Shown in pieces: positions 52,598-63,503 of a stretch of DNA of 64,000 nt. The stretch's first letter is position 1, and every line of letters begins with the position of its first letter. Position numbers and translations under genes: made by a program. The notes under the pieces are model-generated. The model made no database searches. It was not told the DNA's origin and saw nothing but the letters and a program-made list of their open reading frames with translations. This DNA comes from Craspedostauros australis (lineage: Eukaryota; Bacillariophyta; Bacillariophyceae; Mastogloiales; Achnanthaceae). Location: the NCBI GenBank assembly GCA_026770025.1, contig JAMXDE010000015.1, forward strand, positions 930,001 to 994,000. Reading direction: 5' to 3'.

Positions 52598-54082
52598 CTA
52601 CTCAGACGTGAAACCACAGCACTGCCTCCATCGAGCGATCTGCGTGCGTGTGGCTTCGACCAGAACGTGAGCCGGTGGGCACATTGGGGCCCTACTCGCT
52701 GCAAGTCTCGCTGTCTCATTTCTCGGATCGATATTCTCCTCGTCGATGTTCGTGCCAAGATACACGTAGGAGTGATTGACTCCGGATAGCGCCGCCATCG
52801 TTCCAAAGAACGTTGGGTATCCATACCCATGCGGCAACACCTCGATCAATGAGCTGCATCGATTCATGAACACGAGGCCCGCGAGATGTGCACCATGTGC
52901 AGTCACAAGGATATCTGCGTTGGCGAATGCCTCCACCTGTTGTGCGAAGGTGAGATCCTCGAAGTAGACGACTGGGGGCACGTAAGAGAGACCCATTTCT
53001 TTTTGCAGAAGGAAGGCGATGTCGTATGCGCCGATCAACGTCCTGCTTGTTTCACGGTCGATGATGACAATGCGAGGTTCCTTGCGTGGCGCTGGAGCAG
53101 CGACGATTTCGTCCTTGGCGTCATTCGCGTGGTTGGCGGAGCAGTACACTTGTTGGTATTGATCCAATCCCATCGCGGCCAACGCGCTGCTTCTCAAACT
53201 CCTCACAGCGTCTTGATGAGTTGCCTTGTAACCGATGAAATTGTCGACCGGCGGCGTTGCGGACACCACCTCTGGTTTCCCGTATACGTGGTTGTCAAAA
53301 TATTGGTCGGGCTTCATGACAACGATTGAGACGCCACTGGCCTCCAGCACGTCCCGCACTCCCCTGCTGAATGTCGAAGAGTTTGTGAAATGGGCGGCGC
53401 GGCCTTTGTGGAGGTTGAGAACACGCTTCGCATTCGGAAAATGATGCCAGAAGGACCAGCACGGCAAGATGTGTTGCATCTGATGTGGGAAATGGGACGT
53501 GATCCAGTACCTCACGATTGAGCACACCGCAACCTTGACCTCAGAACTGTTGGTTGGAGACTGCGGCGTCGTAGAAGTATTCACAGATGCAGTGAGGTGC
53601 GCACCTGGACGAGCGAGGCGTGGCATGGACTGGCCTGCATATCTGTTCGTCGTGTCGTGGTCTCGCCACGCTTGTTCAAAGTTTTCGGACACGGTCCTGA
53701 AGACGTCGGTGAGGTTGTACGAAGTTGGATGATTGGTCGTGACGTAAAGATGTGGAATGCTGGTGTCGTGGATGTTACAGTTTTCCCCCTTTGCGATCAT
53801 GATGCGCTCGCTTTTCGATGGAGGCTTCCATTGCCGCATGAAGGCCGGGAATTCGATGGCTGCGGATGCGGGTGATGCAACTGCTGACGATTCTTCCACA
53901 GTTGCTGGTACTGTCTCTCTCAAAGACCTGCTTTCGTCGTCGCGAGGCGTTGTTGACTGATAGGAATACCCTTCGCCGTCCTGCTGTCGTGTTGGCCGGC
54001 TGTATGGGTTCGTGAAGATTGTTGCGACGAGCAGGACTATGGCGGCGTACACCGACATGCGCCCGGGCGCACGAGTGGTCAT
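52598..54082 (-). CDS. GT61-family glycosyltransferase, copy 2
   Basis: The 494-residue product is a type II membrane glycosyltransferase closely similar to the gene at 50301-51824. It has the same short tail, anchor (SVYAAIVLLVATIFTNPY), a shared FPAFMRQWK stem motif, IDRETSRTLIGAYDIAFLLQ, and the GT61 signature ADILVTAHGAHLAGLVFMNR. One visible difference is PHGAH in copy 1 against AHGAH here. The start at 54082 was chosen by alignment with copy 1; the frame continues 45 codons further up without a membrane segment. The two genes are a tandem duplication, extended by a decayed third copy to the right. Confidence 0.9.
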   Translation of the reverse strand: MTTRAPGRMSVYAAIVLLVATIFTNPYSRPTRQQDGEGYSYQSTTPRDDESRSLRETVPATVEESSAVASPASAAIEFPAFMRQWKPPSKSERIMIAKGENCNIHDTSIPHLYVTTNHPTSYNLTDVFRTVSENFEQAWRDHDTTNRYAGQSMPRLARPGAHLTASVNTSTTPQSPTNSSEVKVAVCSIVRYWITSHFPHQMQHILPCWSFWHHFPNAKRVLNLHKGRAAHFTNSSTFSRGVRDVLEASGVSIVVMKPDQYFDNHVYGKPEVVSATPPVDNFIGYKATHQDAVRSLRSSALAAMGLDQYQQVYCSANHANDAKDEIVAAPAPRKEPRIVIIDRETSRTLIGAYDIAFLLQKEMGLSYVPPVVYFEDLTFAQQVEAFANADILVTAHGAHLAGLVFMNRCSSLIEVLPHGYGYPTFFGTMAALSGVNHSYVYLGTNIDEENIDPRNETARLAASRAPMCPPAHVLVEATRTQIARWRQCCGFTSE

Positions 54083-55033
54083 GATTAGGAGCGAAGAGTG
54101 CGTTGTGTGTTGTGAGTTGAGGCTTGCGGCGTGGCTCGGCCTTGGCTTGCTTGAGTTGTGTTGTTGATGCTGTCGTATGAATATGAGCAGTTGCCGGTGT
54201 TCAATCCTAAATCTCAAGCAACGTATGCCGATGGCAACTTGGCATTGGTGCTGTGCAGGGCATCAGCGTCGCGGGAGGCAAAATCGTTTCGCCAGAAATT
54301 TGTGAGGGGGTGGGTGTTGTCTTGTTGCGCGTTTGTATGTCTTGTCTGATCGTGTTTGGTGGGCAAGGGCCTCCTTGGCGGGTGTTTTTTGCCAATCGTG
54401 ATGGTCACGTCAATGAGAAAGTTGGAGTTCCACAACACGACAACCAGTCATTGCGACGGGCTGGATTCCATGACGTGGTGTGACAAATGCGCGAGCGCGT
54501 TTTTCTACCGAGAGATCCATAAAACCGCCCGTCTCCAGAATCTTGGCGCACGTTCGCGCAGTCCTTCACGGCGCCTTTTCCTCTCCGCTTTGAGCAAAAT
54601 TCTTGGAGCTGTTTGGTGTTCGCTGGTTCAGAAGGTTGATGCGCGCAGATTCCTGGCCACTCCGAGGTGGATCGCGGGGAAGACATTGCACGAAATGACC
54701 CGTGACTGCGAAAAGCTGAAGAACAAGGCGGCGGATTCGAAGTTTGTCTTGTGAGATTGCGTCTGTCCATCGACAGGGTCAATTGATGGCTGCCAATGAC
54801 TCGGGATTGGATGGCATACCACTTTGCTTTCTTTCCTGTCAGTTTTGTCAGGGAAAACTGTTTCAATCCTCTGCTCGAGTGTCACATCACATAGCATGCT
54901 TGTGCTTGACGAAGGCGCTGGGTGCCTAGAGTACATGGGGTACTTCATTGTCAGAATGGCTACGCCCATCCCAGGCAAGCCCTTGCCAACGCATCGATCC
55001 TGTTCTATTCTCCTCTACTCTGTTTTGTCTGTC
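54083..55033. other. Spacer between GT61 copy 2 and the decayed copy
   Basis: No frame with a recognisable domain was found in these 951 bp, and no repeat was noticed. Confidence 0.4.
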
Positions 55034-55365
55034 CTACTGGCCCTGGAGTTCACAGCACTCCTGCAACCGAGCGATCTGCGAACGCACAGCTGCCACCAGA
55101 ACGGTAGCTGGTGCGCACCATGGATCCTGTGTGCATTTCGTCTCGGCGCGTATGTATTCATGATGGCATTGTCTTCGGTCATGTTCGTGCCGAGATGTAG
55201 CACACGCAGGAGTGATTGTCACCAGACAGTGCGGCGAGAGTTTCAAACAATGTTTGGTGGCAGCACCTCGATGACCGCGCTACACCGACTCGTGAACGCA
55301 AGGCCTGTGAGATATGTGCTGCGTGTGTTGTCACGAGGATATCCCTAATGATTTTGGCCTGGTAC
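55034..55365 (-). pseudogene. 3' fragment of a third GT61 gene
   Basis: Leftward translation recovers the last 100-110 codons of a GT61 protein in two frames. One frame has IRDILVTTHAAHISQAL, against DILVTPHGAHLTGI, and then TLAALSGDNHS, against TMAALSGVNHT. The other frame ends APATVLVAAVRSQIARLQECC, against APAHVLVEAVRTQMTRWKQCC, with a stop at 55034. The N-terminal three quarters are absent, the signature glycine of HGAH is alanine, and there is a frame change between the parts, so the copy is not functional. It extends the GT61 array to three. Its truncated end abuts an inverted repeat at 55383-55447, which may mark the insertion or deletion point. Confidence 0.78.
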
Positions 55366-55382
55366 TGGCCTACGTACCTTGT

Positions 55383-55447
55383 GTCCGGACGCAAATTGGA
55401 GGTGCAATTTGCTTCCCCACGCAAATTGGGCCAATTTGCGTCCGGAC
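55383..55447. repeat. Perfect 17-bp inverted repeat
   Basis: GTCCGGACGCAAATTGG at 55383-55399 is exactly complementary to CCAATTTGCGTCCGGAC at 55431-55447. The 31-bp loop holds two more copies of the GCAAATTG core, one in each orientation (CAATTTGC and GCAAATTGG). It sits just beside the broken end of the GT61 fragment and left of the transposase locus, so it could be a terminus or a miniature element. No partner copy was found at the right end of the window. Confidence 0.7.
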
Positions 55448-55616
55448 GCAAGCGGCGACTCAACGGACTCGCCCAAATACGCTTTACGAGAAGCCGTTTT
55501 TTTTCAAACCCTTTTTCGCTGGCCATCTCGACTCACGACATGCCTCATGTGATAAATTTATAATAATCGTTGCAGTTGTGGGAATTGAACAAACAATGAT
55601 CATGCGTCGTGCGTCA

Positions 55617-55632
55617 CCCCCCCCCCCCCCCC
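55617..55632 (+). repeat. Homopolymer run of 16 C
   Basis: A run of about sixteen cytosines; its length is prone to sequencing error. Confidence 0.9.
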
Positions 55633-55941
55633 TGGCCGTGTCACACCGTTGCCGTCCTTTTGCATTTGCTGTCATCGTGGGTTGATGTTTTCCATGCACT
55701 CGCACGCACCTGTTCCGCAATTTCGGTTGCGTTCACCGTTGTCGGTGGACACTCGCCAACGACATCCACAACCCCGTCGTTTCTCCATCGCACACATCAC
55801 TTCCCCATCTTCCTCCACATCAACACATGTTCAACATGCACTTGCAATCTGTCCATCCCACACGTCGACATGCCAACATTGCAATGACAATGGCTTCTTC
55901 TGCTGTTGCAAAACAGAATTGAAGCATGCCTTCTTTCCAGT

Positions 55942-58791
55942 TCTCACAAAAATCAACAGCAGCGCGCTCGATCACCTTCCGCCCCAGTGATGGAGAGCAT
56001 CATCAATGCGAACAACCCATCACACCAACAGCAGCGTGCTCCATCAACTTCCACCCCAGTGACAGACAGCATCATCAATGCAAACAACTCACAAAACCAA
56101 CAGCAGCGCACTCGATCAACTTCCATTTCAGTGATGGGGAGCATCATCAATGCTAACAACTCACCAAACCAACAGCACCGTGCTCGATCAACTTCCACTC
56201 CAGCGATTGAGAACATCAGCAATGCGCGCAACTCACCAAACCAACAGCAGCATGCCCGATCAACTTCCACTCCAGTGATGGAGAGCATCAGCAATGCGCG
56301 CAACCCACCAAACCAACGGCAGCATGCTCAATCAACTTCCACCCCAGCGATGGAGAGCATCAGCAATGCGCACAACTCACCAAACCAACAGCAGCATGCT
56401 CGATCAACTTCCACCCCAGTGACGGACAGCATCATCAATGCGAACAACTCAACAAAGCAACGGCACCGTGCTCGATCAACTTCCACCCCAGTGACGGGCA
56501 GCATCATCAACGCGAACAACTCACCAAACCAACAGCACCGTGCTCAATCAACTTCCACCCCAGCGATGGACAACATCATCAACGCAAACAACTCACCAAA
56601 CCAACCGCAGCACACTCGATCAACTTCCACCCCAGCAATGGAGAGCATCATCAATGCGCGCAACCCACCAAACCAACCGCAGCACACTCAATCAACTTCC
56701 ACCCCAGCGATGGAGAGTGGCATCAACGCGAACAACTCACCAAACCAACCGCAGCACACTCAATCAACATCCACCCCGGCAATGGAGAGCAGCATCAACA
56801 CGAACAACTCACCAAACAAACAGCAGCACACTCGATCAACTTCCACTCCAGTGATGGAGAGCGGCATCAATGCGAACAACTCACCAAACCAACAACACCA
56901 TGCTCGATCAACTTCCACCCCAGCGATGGACAACATCATCAATGTGCGCAACTTACCAAACCAACGGCAGCGCACTCGATCAACTTCCACTCCAGTGATG
57001 GACAGCATCATCGATGCACGCAACTCACCAAACCAACAGCAGCGCACTCGATCAACTTCCACCCCAGTGGACAGCATCATCAATGCGCGCAACTCACCAA
57101 ACCAACAGCAGCACACTCGATCAACTTCCACCCCAGTGACGGACAGCATCATCAATGTGCGCAACTCACAAAACCAACAGCAGCACATTCGATCAACTTC
57201 CACCCCAGTGTACAGCATCATCGATGCGCGCAACTCACCAAACCAACAGCAGCGCACTCGATCAACTTCCACTCCAGTGACGGGCAGCATCATCAATGCG
57301 CGCAACTCACAAAACCAACAGCAGCACATTCGATCAACTTCCACTCCAGTGACGGACAGCAGCATCAACGTGCGCAACTCACCAAACCAACAGCAGCGCA
57401 CTCGATCAACTTCCACTCCAATGACGGACAGCATCATCAATGCGCGCAACTCACCAAACCAACGGCAGCGCACTCGATCAACTTCCACCCCAGTGTACAG
57501 CATCATCAATGCGAACAAGTCACCAAACCTACGGCACCGTGCTCGATCAACTTCCACCCCAGTGGACAGCATCATCAATGCGCGCAACTCACCAAACCAA
57601 CAGCAGCGCACTCGATCAACTTCCACTCCAGTGACGGACAGCATCATCAATGCGCGCAACTCACAAAACCAACGGCAGCACATTCGATCAACTTCCACCC
57701 CAGTGGACAGCATCATCAACATGCGCAACTTACCAAACCAACAGCACCGTGCCCGATCAACTTCCACCCCAGCGATGGAGAGCATCAGCAATGCGCGCAA
57801 CTTACCAAACCAACGGCAGCGCACTGGATCAATTTCCACTCCAGTGATGGACAGCATCATCAACGCAAACAACTCACCAAACCAACAGCACCGTGCTCGA
57901 TCAACTTCCACTCCAGTGACGGACAGCATCATCAATGCAAACAACTCACCAAACCTACGGCACCGTGCTCGATCAACTTCCACTCCTGTGACGGACAACA
58001 TCATCAATACAAACAAGTCACCAAACCAACAGCAGCGCACTCGATCAACTTCCACCCCAGCGATGGAGAGCAGCATCAATGCGAGCAACAATGGGCAGGG
58101 CGTCAGCACTGGCACATTCAGCATGCATATTGCAACACAGGACCCAAATCCACAGCCAGCCACAGAACCTGTGGATGGTGACATCCATCAAGTGTCCCAG
58201 AGTCCACCTCGACATATTTCAGTTGCGCCAAACCAATCCTTGATTGGTGTTGCCACTGGCCTCGGTGTATGCCTCAACAGTGGTGACGACAACACCAGCA
58301 ACAACAATGTCGACCACAACAATGCCAACACCAACGCCGACAATGATAACAATGGCAATGTTGGCTGCAATATTGACAGCATAAGCAATGGAGATGACAA
58401 CGGTCATGGAGATGAAAATGGCAATGATGGCTACCTTGTCACTTTGCCTTCGCAGACTCTCCATGACAACAACGCCTCTGGAATCAAGACTATGCCGATG
58501 AAGTGGGACCTTCTGCCTTGGCGTACATGCAAATTCTCTGTCTCCGTCAGCGCTGCACAGCGGCTTTGCCACAAGCTCATGGTGGCTGAGGTTCTTCAGA
58601 TTCGTGCTCGTGCAGTACTCAACCCAAGAAACACAACCCAACCACAGACGACTTCACAAAGTTTGTGTTCGGAGAACACTCCGCCCTCTTTTCATCAGCT
58701 TTCGGTCCAGCAGGGTTGGGCATGGGGTTCAAGAACTTCCTGCAGTTCATGGTTGGTTTCACAACTCAGGCATGCTTCAATCTGTCGGTGA
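55942..58791 (+). CDS. Repeat protein: 30 tandem units of 24 residues, then Asn/Asp-rich region
   Basis: The frame holds about 30 units of 23-24 residues (69-72 bp) from 55959 to 58090, with consensus QRTRSTSTPVTDSIINARNSPNQQ. Units differ mostly at third codon positions (ACT/ACC, AAT/AAC, GCG/GCA), which argues the plus strand is translated. The repeat is followed by an Asn/Asp/Gly-rich stretch and then sequence with no known family up to a stop at 58791. No ATG opens the frame before the repeats: a stop lies at 55885, and the CTTTCCAG at 55933-55940 is a good splice acceptor, so an upstream exon is likely. The gene may be the N-terminal part of the transposase that follows, through an intron whose ends I could not fix. 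The opposite strand is also open (56760-58184), but only as a shadow. Confidence 0.6.
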   Translation, partial: SHKNQQQRARSPSAPVMESIINANNPSHQQQRAPSTSTPVTDSIINANNSQNQQQRTRSTSISVMGSIINANNSPNQQHRARSTSTPAIENISNARNSPNQQQHARSTSTPVMESISNARNPPNQRQHAQSTSTPAMESISNAHNSPNQQQHARSTSTPVTDSIINANNSTKQRHRARSTSTPVTGSIINANNSPNQQHRAQSTSTPAMDNIINANNSPNQPQHTRSTSTPAMESIINARNPPNQPQHTQSTSTPAMESGINANNSPNQPQHTQSTSTPAMESSINTNNSPNKQQHTRSTSTPVMESGINANNSPNQQHHARSTSTPAMDNIINVRNLPNQRQRTRSTSTPVMDSIIDARNSPNQQQRTRSTSTPVDSIINARNSPNQQQHTRSTSTPVTDSIINVRNSQNQQQHIRSTSTPVYSIIDARNSPNQQQRTRSTSTPVTGSIINARNSQNQQQHIRSTSTPVTDSSINVRNSPNQQQRTRSTSTPMTDSIINARNSPNQRQRTRSTSTPVYSIINANKSPNLRHRARSTSTPVDSIINARNSPNQQQRTRSTSTPVTDSIINARNSQNQRQHIRSTSTPVDSIINMRNLPNQQHRARSTSTPAMESISNARNLPNQRQRTGSISTPVMDSIINANNSPNQQHRARSTSTPVTDSIINANNSPNLRHRARSTSTPVTDNIINTNKSPNQQQRTRSTSTPAMESSINASNNGQGVSTGTFSMHIATQDPNPQPATEPVDGDIHQVSQSPPRHISVAPNQSLIGVATGLGVCLNSGDDNTSNNNVDHNNANTNADNDNNGNVGCNIDSISNGDDNGHGDENGNDGYLVTLPSQTLHDNNASGIKTMPMKWDLLPWRTCKFSVSVSAAQRLCHKLMVAEVLQIRARAVLNPRNTTQPQTTSQSLCSENTPPSFHQLSVQQGWAWGSRTSCSSWLVSQLRHASICR
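55959..58090 (+). repeat. Minisatellite, 30 copies of a 72-bp unit
   Basis: Units run head to tail without spacers. Most are 72 bp; five are 69 bp, lacking one codon at the PV(T/M)DS position (for example PVDSIIN and PVYSIIN). Neighbouring units share variants, such as the PAMES group on the left and the PVTDS group on the right, as expected of unequal exchange within the array. Confidence 0.92.
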
Positions 58792-61700
58792 AGGAGATGT
58801 ACTCCACCAAAATTCTGCAAACTGGCAGTGGATTTCCAACCAGGGAGGAGTACATGCAGGCATGGGACCTCATTTCATTTGACAGTGAAGTACCAGAAAG
58901 TGACCGACCCACTTACCTATGGTTCACTCTGGAGAAGTGCTGCAATGAAGTCCTCGATCACATGGTGCTACGAAATATGACATCCGAGAGGTACATCACC
59001 CTTGACGATGACAAGGTCCAATGCGGAAGTCGTGGCAGCAAGAGCAACCTTCGCAGAGTACGACACATCCAAAAAAATCGGTTTGGGTACGTGTGCGATG
59101 ATCATCACAATGGTTGAGTTGGCCGTGTGATTTTGTTTCTCTGTGAAGTTCCAGTCAAATGCTTCCACACTCTCAACCTATTTTCTTTTCTTGCATTCCA
59201 CTCTCCTTCTATTCTTTCTCAGCCTTGTTGCCAACACAATGGCGTTCACCTGTTCGGGTATGCCATGTGGTCTGTTCTGGCTCAGGAAATCTCAAGGTGG
59301 AGACACGAAGTTGACGCTGGACGCCATCAAGCAGCAGCTCGGGAAGGGAATGCTGTGGCTGGAGGATGTAACTGTCCTATTTGATCGAGGCTACAGCTGC
59401 GAAGAGATAGTCAAGAACCTCATCGAAGTTGGAGCTGATATCCTCAGCACCCACAAGCGTGACGGATACCTCCCATTTGATTTTGGTCAACGTGAACGGA
59501 GACCAAAAGGTCAAATGGATCTTCAGATGAAAGGGATACCGTACGTTTGGATTGCTTCCACTGACAAGATACCAAACAAGGTATTGCCATGCCATGCCAT
59601 GAGGGACAACGGCAAGATGGTGTTTGGGGTTGACACCAAGAGGGGTGGCTTTGAGTGGAACCTGACTCTTGTCAACTTTGCAGACGAGAAGCTGTATGAC
59701 AACCTCATCAATGCTCCTCCTGATGCAGACTTGAGGACGTCTTCCTTTCCCCAATACTTTGTGCCATTCGCATACAACTATGGTGCATCCCATGCGGTGC
59801 AACAAGGAGAGAGGAATTTGGCACATGCTGATCATCTCTTCCTTGCAGCTGAAGGTGGAGACGAAAGACGAGATGCCATGACCCAGGTCCACATTGCCAC
59901 CGAGGAATTAAGGCGCCGACGGGAAGCGGCCAAGGCAAGATGGTCTTCACACATCCACGACCTTCAGGTTGAGGGACTGACATGTGCCCAACGTGACCCA
60001 CTCTGGTTCATGCTACGGAAGTTCGCACTCACAAGCTCATCAACATACAAGCTCATTTCGACTGTTCTTCAATCAGAGGAGTGGGTTGACAGAGCCAACG
60101 TGAGCACCTTCGATATTGCAGCATGGAAGACAGTCGCAGAGTATCTTGGGATCGACCATGACAAAAAATTGGGAGACCTTGATCGAACAAGGAAAATGCG
60201 GAGGATCAATGACAGGGCCCATTCGGTGTACAAGGCGCTGACAGAGAACAGCATTGACTCGTCTGCTTTGGAAGAGAAGATGCTCGACGCATTGAGCAAA
60301 CGTGCAGAATCGGTTCCTGACTCGGACAGTGCCACCAGTGCCTCTCATGAGGATGATTCTCCTACAGGCAACACACTGTCGGATGAGCAGATACTGCTAC
60401 ATGCATTACTCTGTGACCACAGTGTGTTGTCTCAAGCAGCAGCTGAGGAAGAAATCCGGGCATTGGTCGGACTCTTCTATGGTGACAACAACTCTCGTGG
60501 TCTGGGCACGTTGCTGTCAAAACTGAAGAAGATCCTACAAATGAAGTGCAAGTTTCATCGACGATACTGCCTCATGACTACAACAATGCTGAAATCAATG
60601 TACACCAAAAGATATCCAGCATCCAGGAGGGACAAGATCGCTGCTGGAGACCTTCGGAGAATGCTGGTCAAACAAGACCAAGCACAGCCGTCCGCACCTG
60701 CGAACACTTCTCAGCCATGCAACAACAGGACGGAGTCAGAGGATGCAGGTACCAACAAATACCTGCAGGGCCTGCAGATGCGCCTCATGCAACAGGTGCT
60801 GTCCTGCTGGTATATGAAGCCTCGAAAGGGTGAAGAGGGAGAACCAATCCAGCTCGGGTTGGACAACGAAGACCCTTTGATGGAAGAGGTGATGACACAT
60901 GCCAACATTTGTGGGCCCAACACTCGACTGAAAGCTGCATTCAGTGCTGGGCTGGTGAGGCATCCCGACCAACCTTATGCTCGAGCATCAGTGGACTTTC
61001 TTGCAGTTGTGGGAGAATCTGCCAATGAATCACAAGAAAAGGTGTTCGTGGTCGAAATGAAAACTCGAGCATCACCAAAGACAGAACTGAACGAAAAGGA
61101 GTGGCATGCAAAGGCAAAACAACGGCCTGGTCACCCCAACAACCACAATGCGTTCTTCCCACTGCAGGATGATGAGTTCAGAGCGGCTTTTTCGAGACCA
61201 GAGGAAATGATACAGTTGTTGCATCATTCCTTTGTCTTTGGTGTTCCGAACGCCCTCCTTTGCATTGGTACGTATCTGAAGTGATATCATCATTTTCCGT
61301 CTTTGCATGACAATCCATATCACTAACCTCCATCCTCTATCTTCACTTGTCATGAAAATCACCTCACAACATTGGATTGCAACGGGACGAACTGTGTCAC
61401 CACATCACAGGCGACATGGCAGCAACACCAATTCGCACCATCGCAACCAGCTTCACACCATCACTTCTTGCAGCATATGGCAGGGTGCTGAAGGACCTCT
61501 ACAAAATGGTTATGGAATTCGCATACTCGGAAACTCCTGTGAGAGGGGCAACTGCATCACCATCGTATGCGTTGTTGACAAGACTCCTTGCTTCGATGTC
61601 GACACAAGCACCATTTCGAGGATGTAACGAGGTCCTTGCATCGCTCACAGAGAACAACCTCATGCAGGAGGTACGGAAATGGCAAGCCTGTCACAGAAAC

Positions 61701-63503
61701 CTGAAGTTTCCAGTACCCAAGGTGAAAACCTTCCTGCCCAAGATCTACTCCGTATGGAATTCGTTGAAGGGAGGCTCAGACATAATGACAAAGATGATGG
61801 AATCACACTCTCCGGACCTGCCCATCCCAACCATGGGCTGCACTGCCGTCTCACGACAGCTGCAAGTCATGTTCATGGCCATTCACAAGGTCAGCCAACA
61901 CGTGGATCCGAATTGGCCAGCAGACAACACTGACGTGATTCGAAGTGACACACTCGGCCACTACAGGAACAAGGTGAATCAGCGTCGCAGCTTCCAGCAG
62001 ACCATGGTGGAAATCAACACATGCTTCCGGCAAATGTTGCAACACATATGCGATGATGAAGAGGTCCACAAGGCTGAGGGTGATGGCAACTATTCTGGCA
62101 CTATATCGGTCCATTGCAAAAGGATCCCACATGGTATGCCAAGGCTCTTCGAAGGCAATCCTCCAACAAATTCGAGTTCGGTACAACCAGCGGAACTACA
62201 AGACATCCTTCGCCTGAAGGCCACTCCAGATACCCCAAGACAAGGCAGGATACGTGCCAACATGAAGAAAAGAGAGCACATCCCAAGGAAGTGCGTCGTC
62301 AAACGAGGAACCTGCGTCGTTTGCAACATCGTGACTCCCTGGGTGTGCGCGGGATGCCATATGTTTGTGTGTGCACAGTCAAATGAGGAAAAGAGGGCGT
62401 GGATGGAGACACAGGGGATACCACCTACCCTGGCACTGTGCAATTTCCCTGTGAAGAAGGTGGCAGCGGTGGTCGAGAACACATGCCATCATCTTCTCCA
62501 CCGCAACCCAACATTATGGTGTTCTGAAACCAACCTGGACTACACCAAGCGCAGAACAAATGAGGAGGTCCGACAGAAGAAGGCAGATGCCCGGGCAAAG
62601 CGTGCTACCGCAAGGATCGCCCAAGAAAGAGCAAGACTTGCCACGGAAATTGCTGCAACTGCAGAAGCTGATGCCGAAGATGCATTGCTTGCCCAGGCCT
62701 CTGCTGTTCCTGCCCATGGACTGAACAATACTGGTGCGAACATCTCAGATTGTACCGATGGACCAGATGGAAGCAGGGGTGTCATGGCGCCAGATGCAAC
62801 CATGCAGATCATGGGGAGGGGAGATCAGGACAAGTACGAGCCAGGGGCAAGCAGCGAGGCCCCATTCGTGGCCGCTGCGGACGCTGTGGAAGAACTGGGC
62901 ACTGATCTCCGCAGAAGCGAAACAACCATGGCACAGAAAACAAACAATGTACCACCATCCATGATAGACACATTGCTTCGACACACGTTGGTCAGAGATG
63001 GACACAGACGGAATGCACTGGAAGGAGACTTTGATTGCCAGTCAGTATCGACCAATTCAGCAAGCGGAGATGTACATGTTGGAGCAACTGTGGTGCAACG
63101 ATCTGGTTCAAGACTTCGGAAGAGACGAAGAGGAGAAAGAAGGGGCGTCCCAGCAACTTTGGGTCAGACGACGTGCGATGCCTCTTCTTCGACATTGTCT
63201 GTTAGCATCGATCGTGACTTTGGAAATGGCAACAATCATCCTGCCACATCAAAAGGAACTCCAGGAGGAACGCGAATCGAGTATGGATCATGTGATGAAG
63301 ATGTGATTTTGGTGGATACGAGAAGAGAAGCCTCTGCCTCCGTCCATGTTGCTGCCAAGAATTCGACACCAAGTCCAAGCAGAGGTGCCAATGCAAGAGA
63401 TGGAAGTCCAAACAGACTATCGCGCACAATAAAGAAGGAACTCGCGGCAGCCAGGCAGCGTACGAGGAAACGGATGCGATCAAGAAATGATAATTGTATG
63501 TAA
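58617..63503 (+). CDS. Giant piggyBac-like DDE transposase with YqaJ-type nuclease and zinc/basic tail
   Basis: Three exons (to 59086, 59223-61267, 61411-63503) joined over introns of 136 and 143 bp, both starting GTACGT, give at least 1535 residues in frame. The first join restores KNRFGLVANTMAFTCSG. The DDE part has ITLDDDKV (D codons 59004-59010) and VLFDRGYS (59383), then STHKRDGYLPF, resembling piggyBac-derived proteins of oomycetes and diatoms; the third acidic residue is not fixed. Next comes a YqaJ/lambda-exonuclease-like domain: TCAQRDPLWFMLRKFALTSS (about 59980), a long insertion, then ASVDFL (D at 60994) and VVEMKTR (E at 61054), a PD-(D/E)XK core. The last exon has a cysteine cluster, CVVCNIVTPWVCAGC (62309-62372), a charged helix and a basic end. 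The 5' exon boundary is unresolved; acceptor CGTGCAG at 58609-58615 is one option. Confidence 0.72.

Noticed and set aside
55959-58090. Possible CRISPR-like array
   Set aside because: Units are contiguous with no unique spacers, and the genome is eukaryotic; it is a coding minisatellite.
56760-58184. 474-codon leftward frame opposite the 24-residue repeats
   Set aside because: It is the mirror of the 72-bp repeat. Variation among units falls on third positions of the plus-strand frame, and the leftward peptide has no family likeness.
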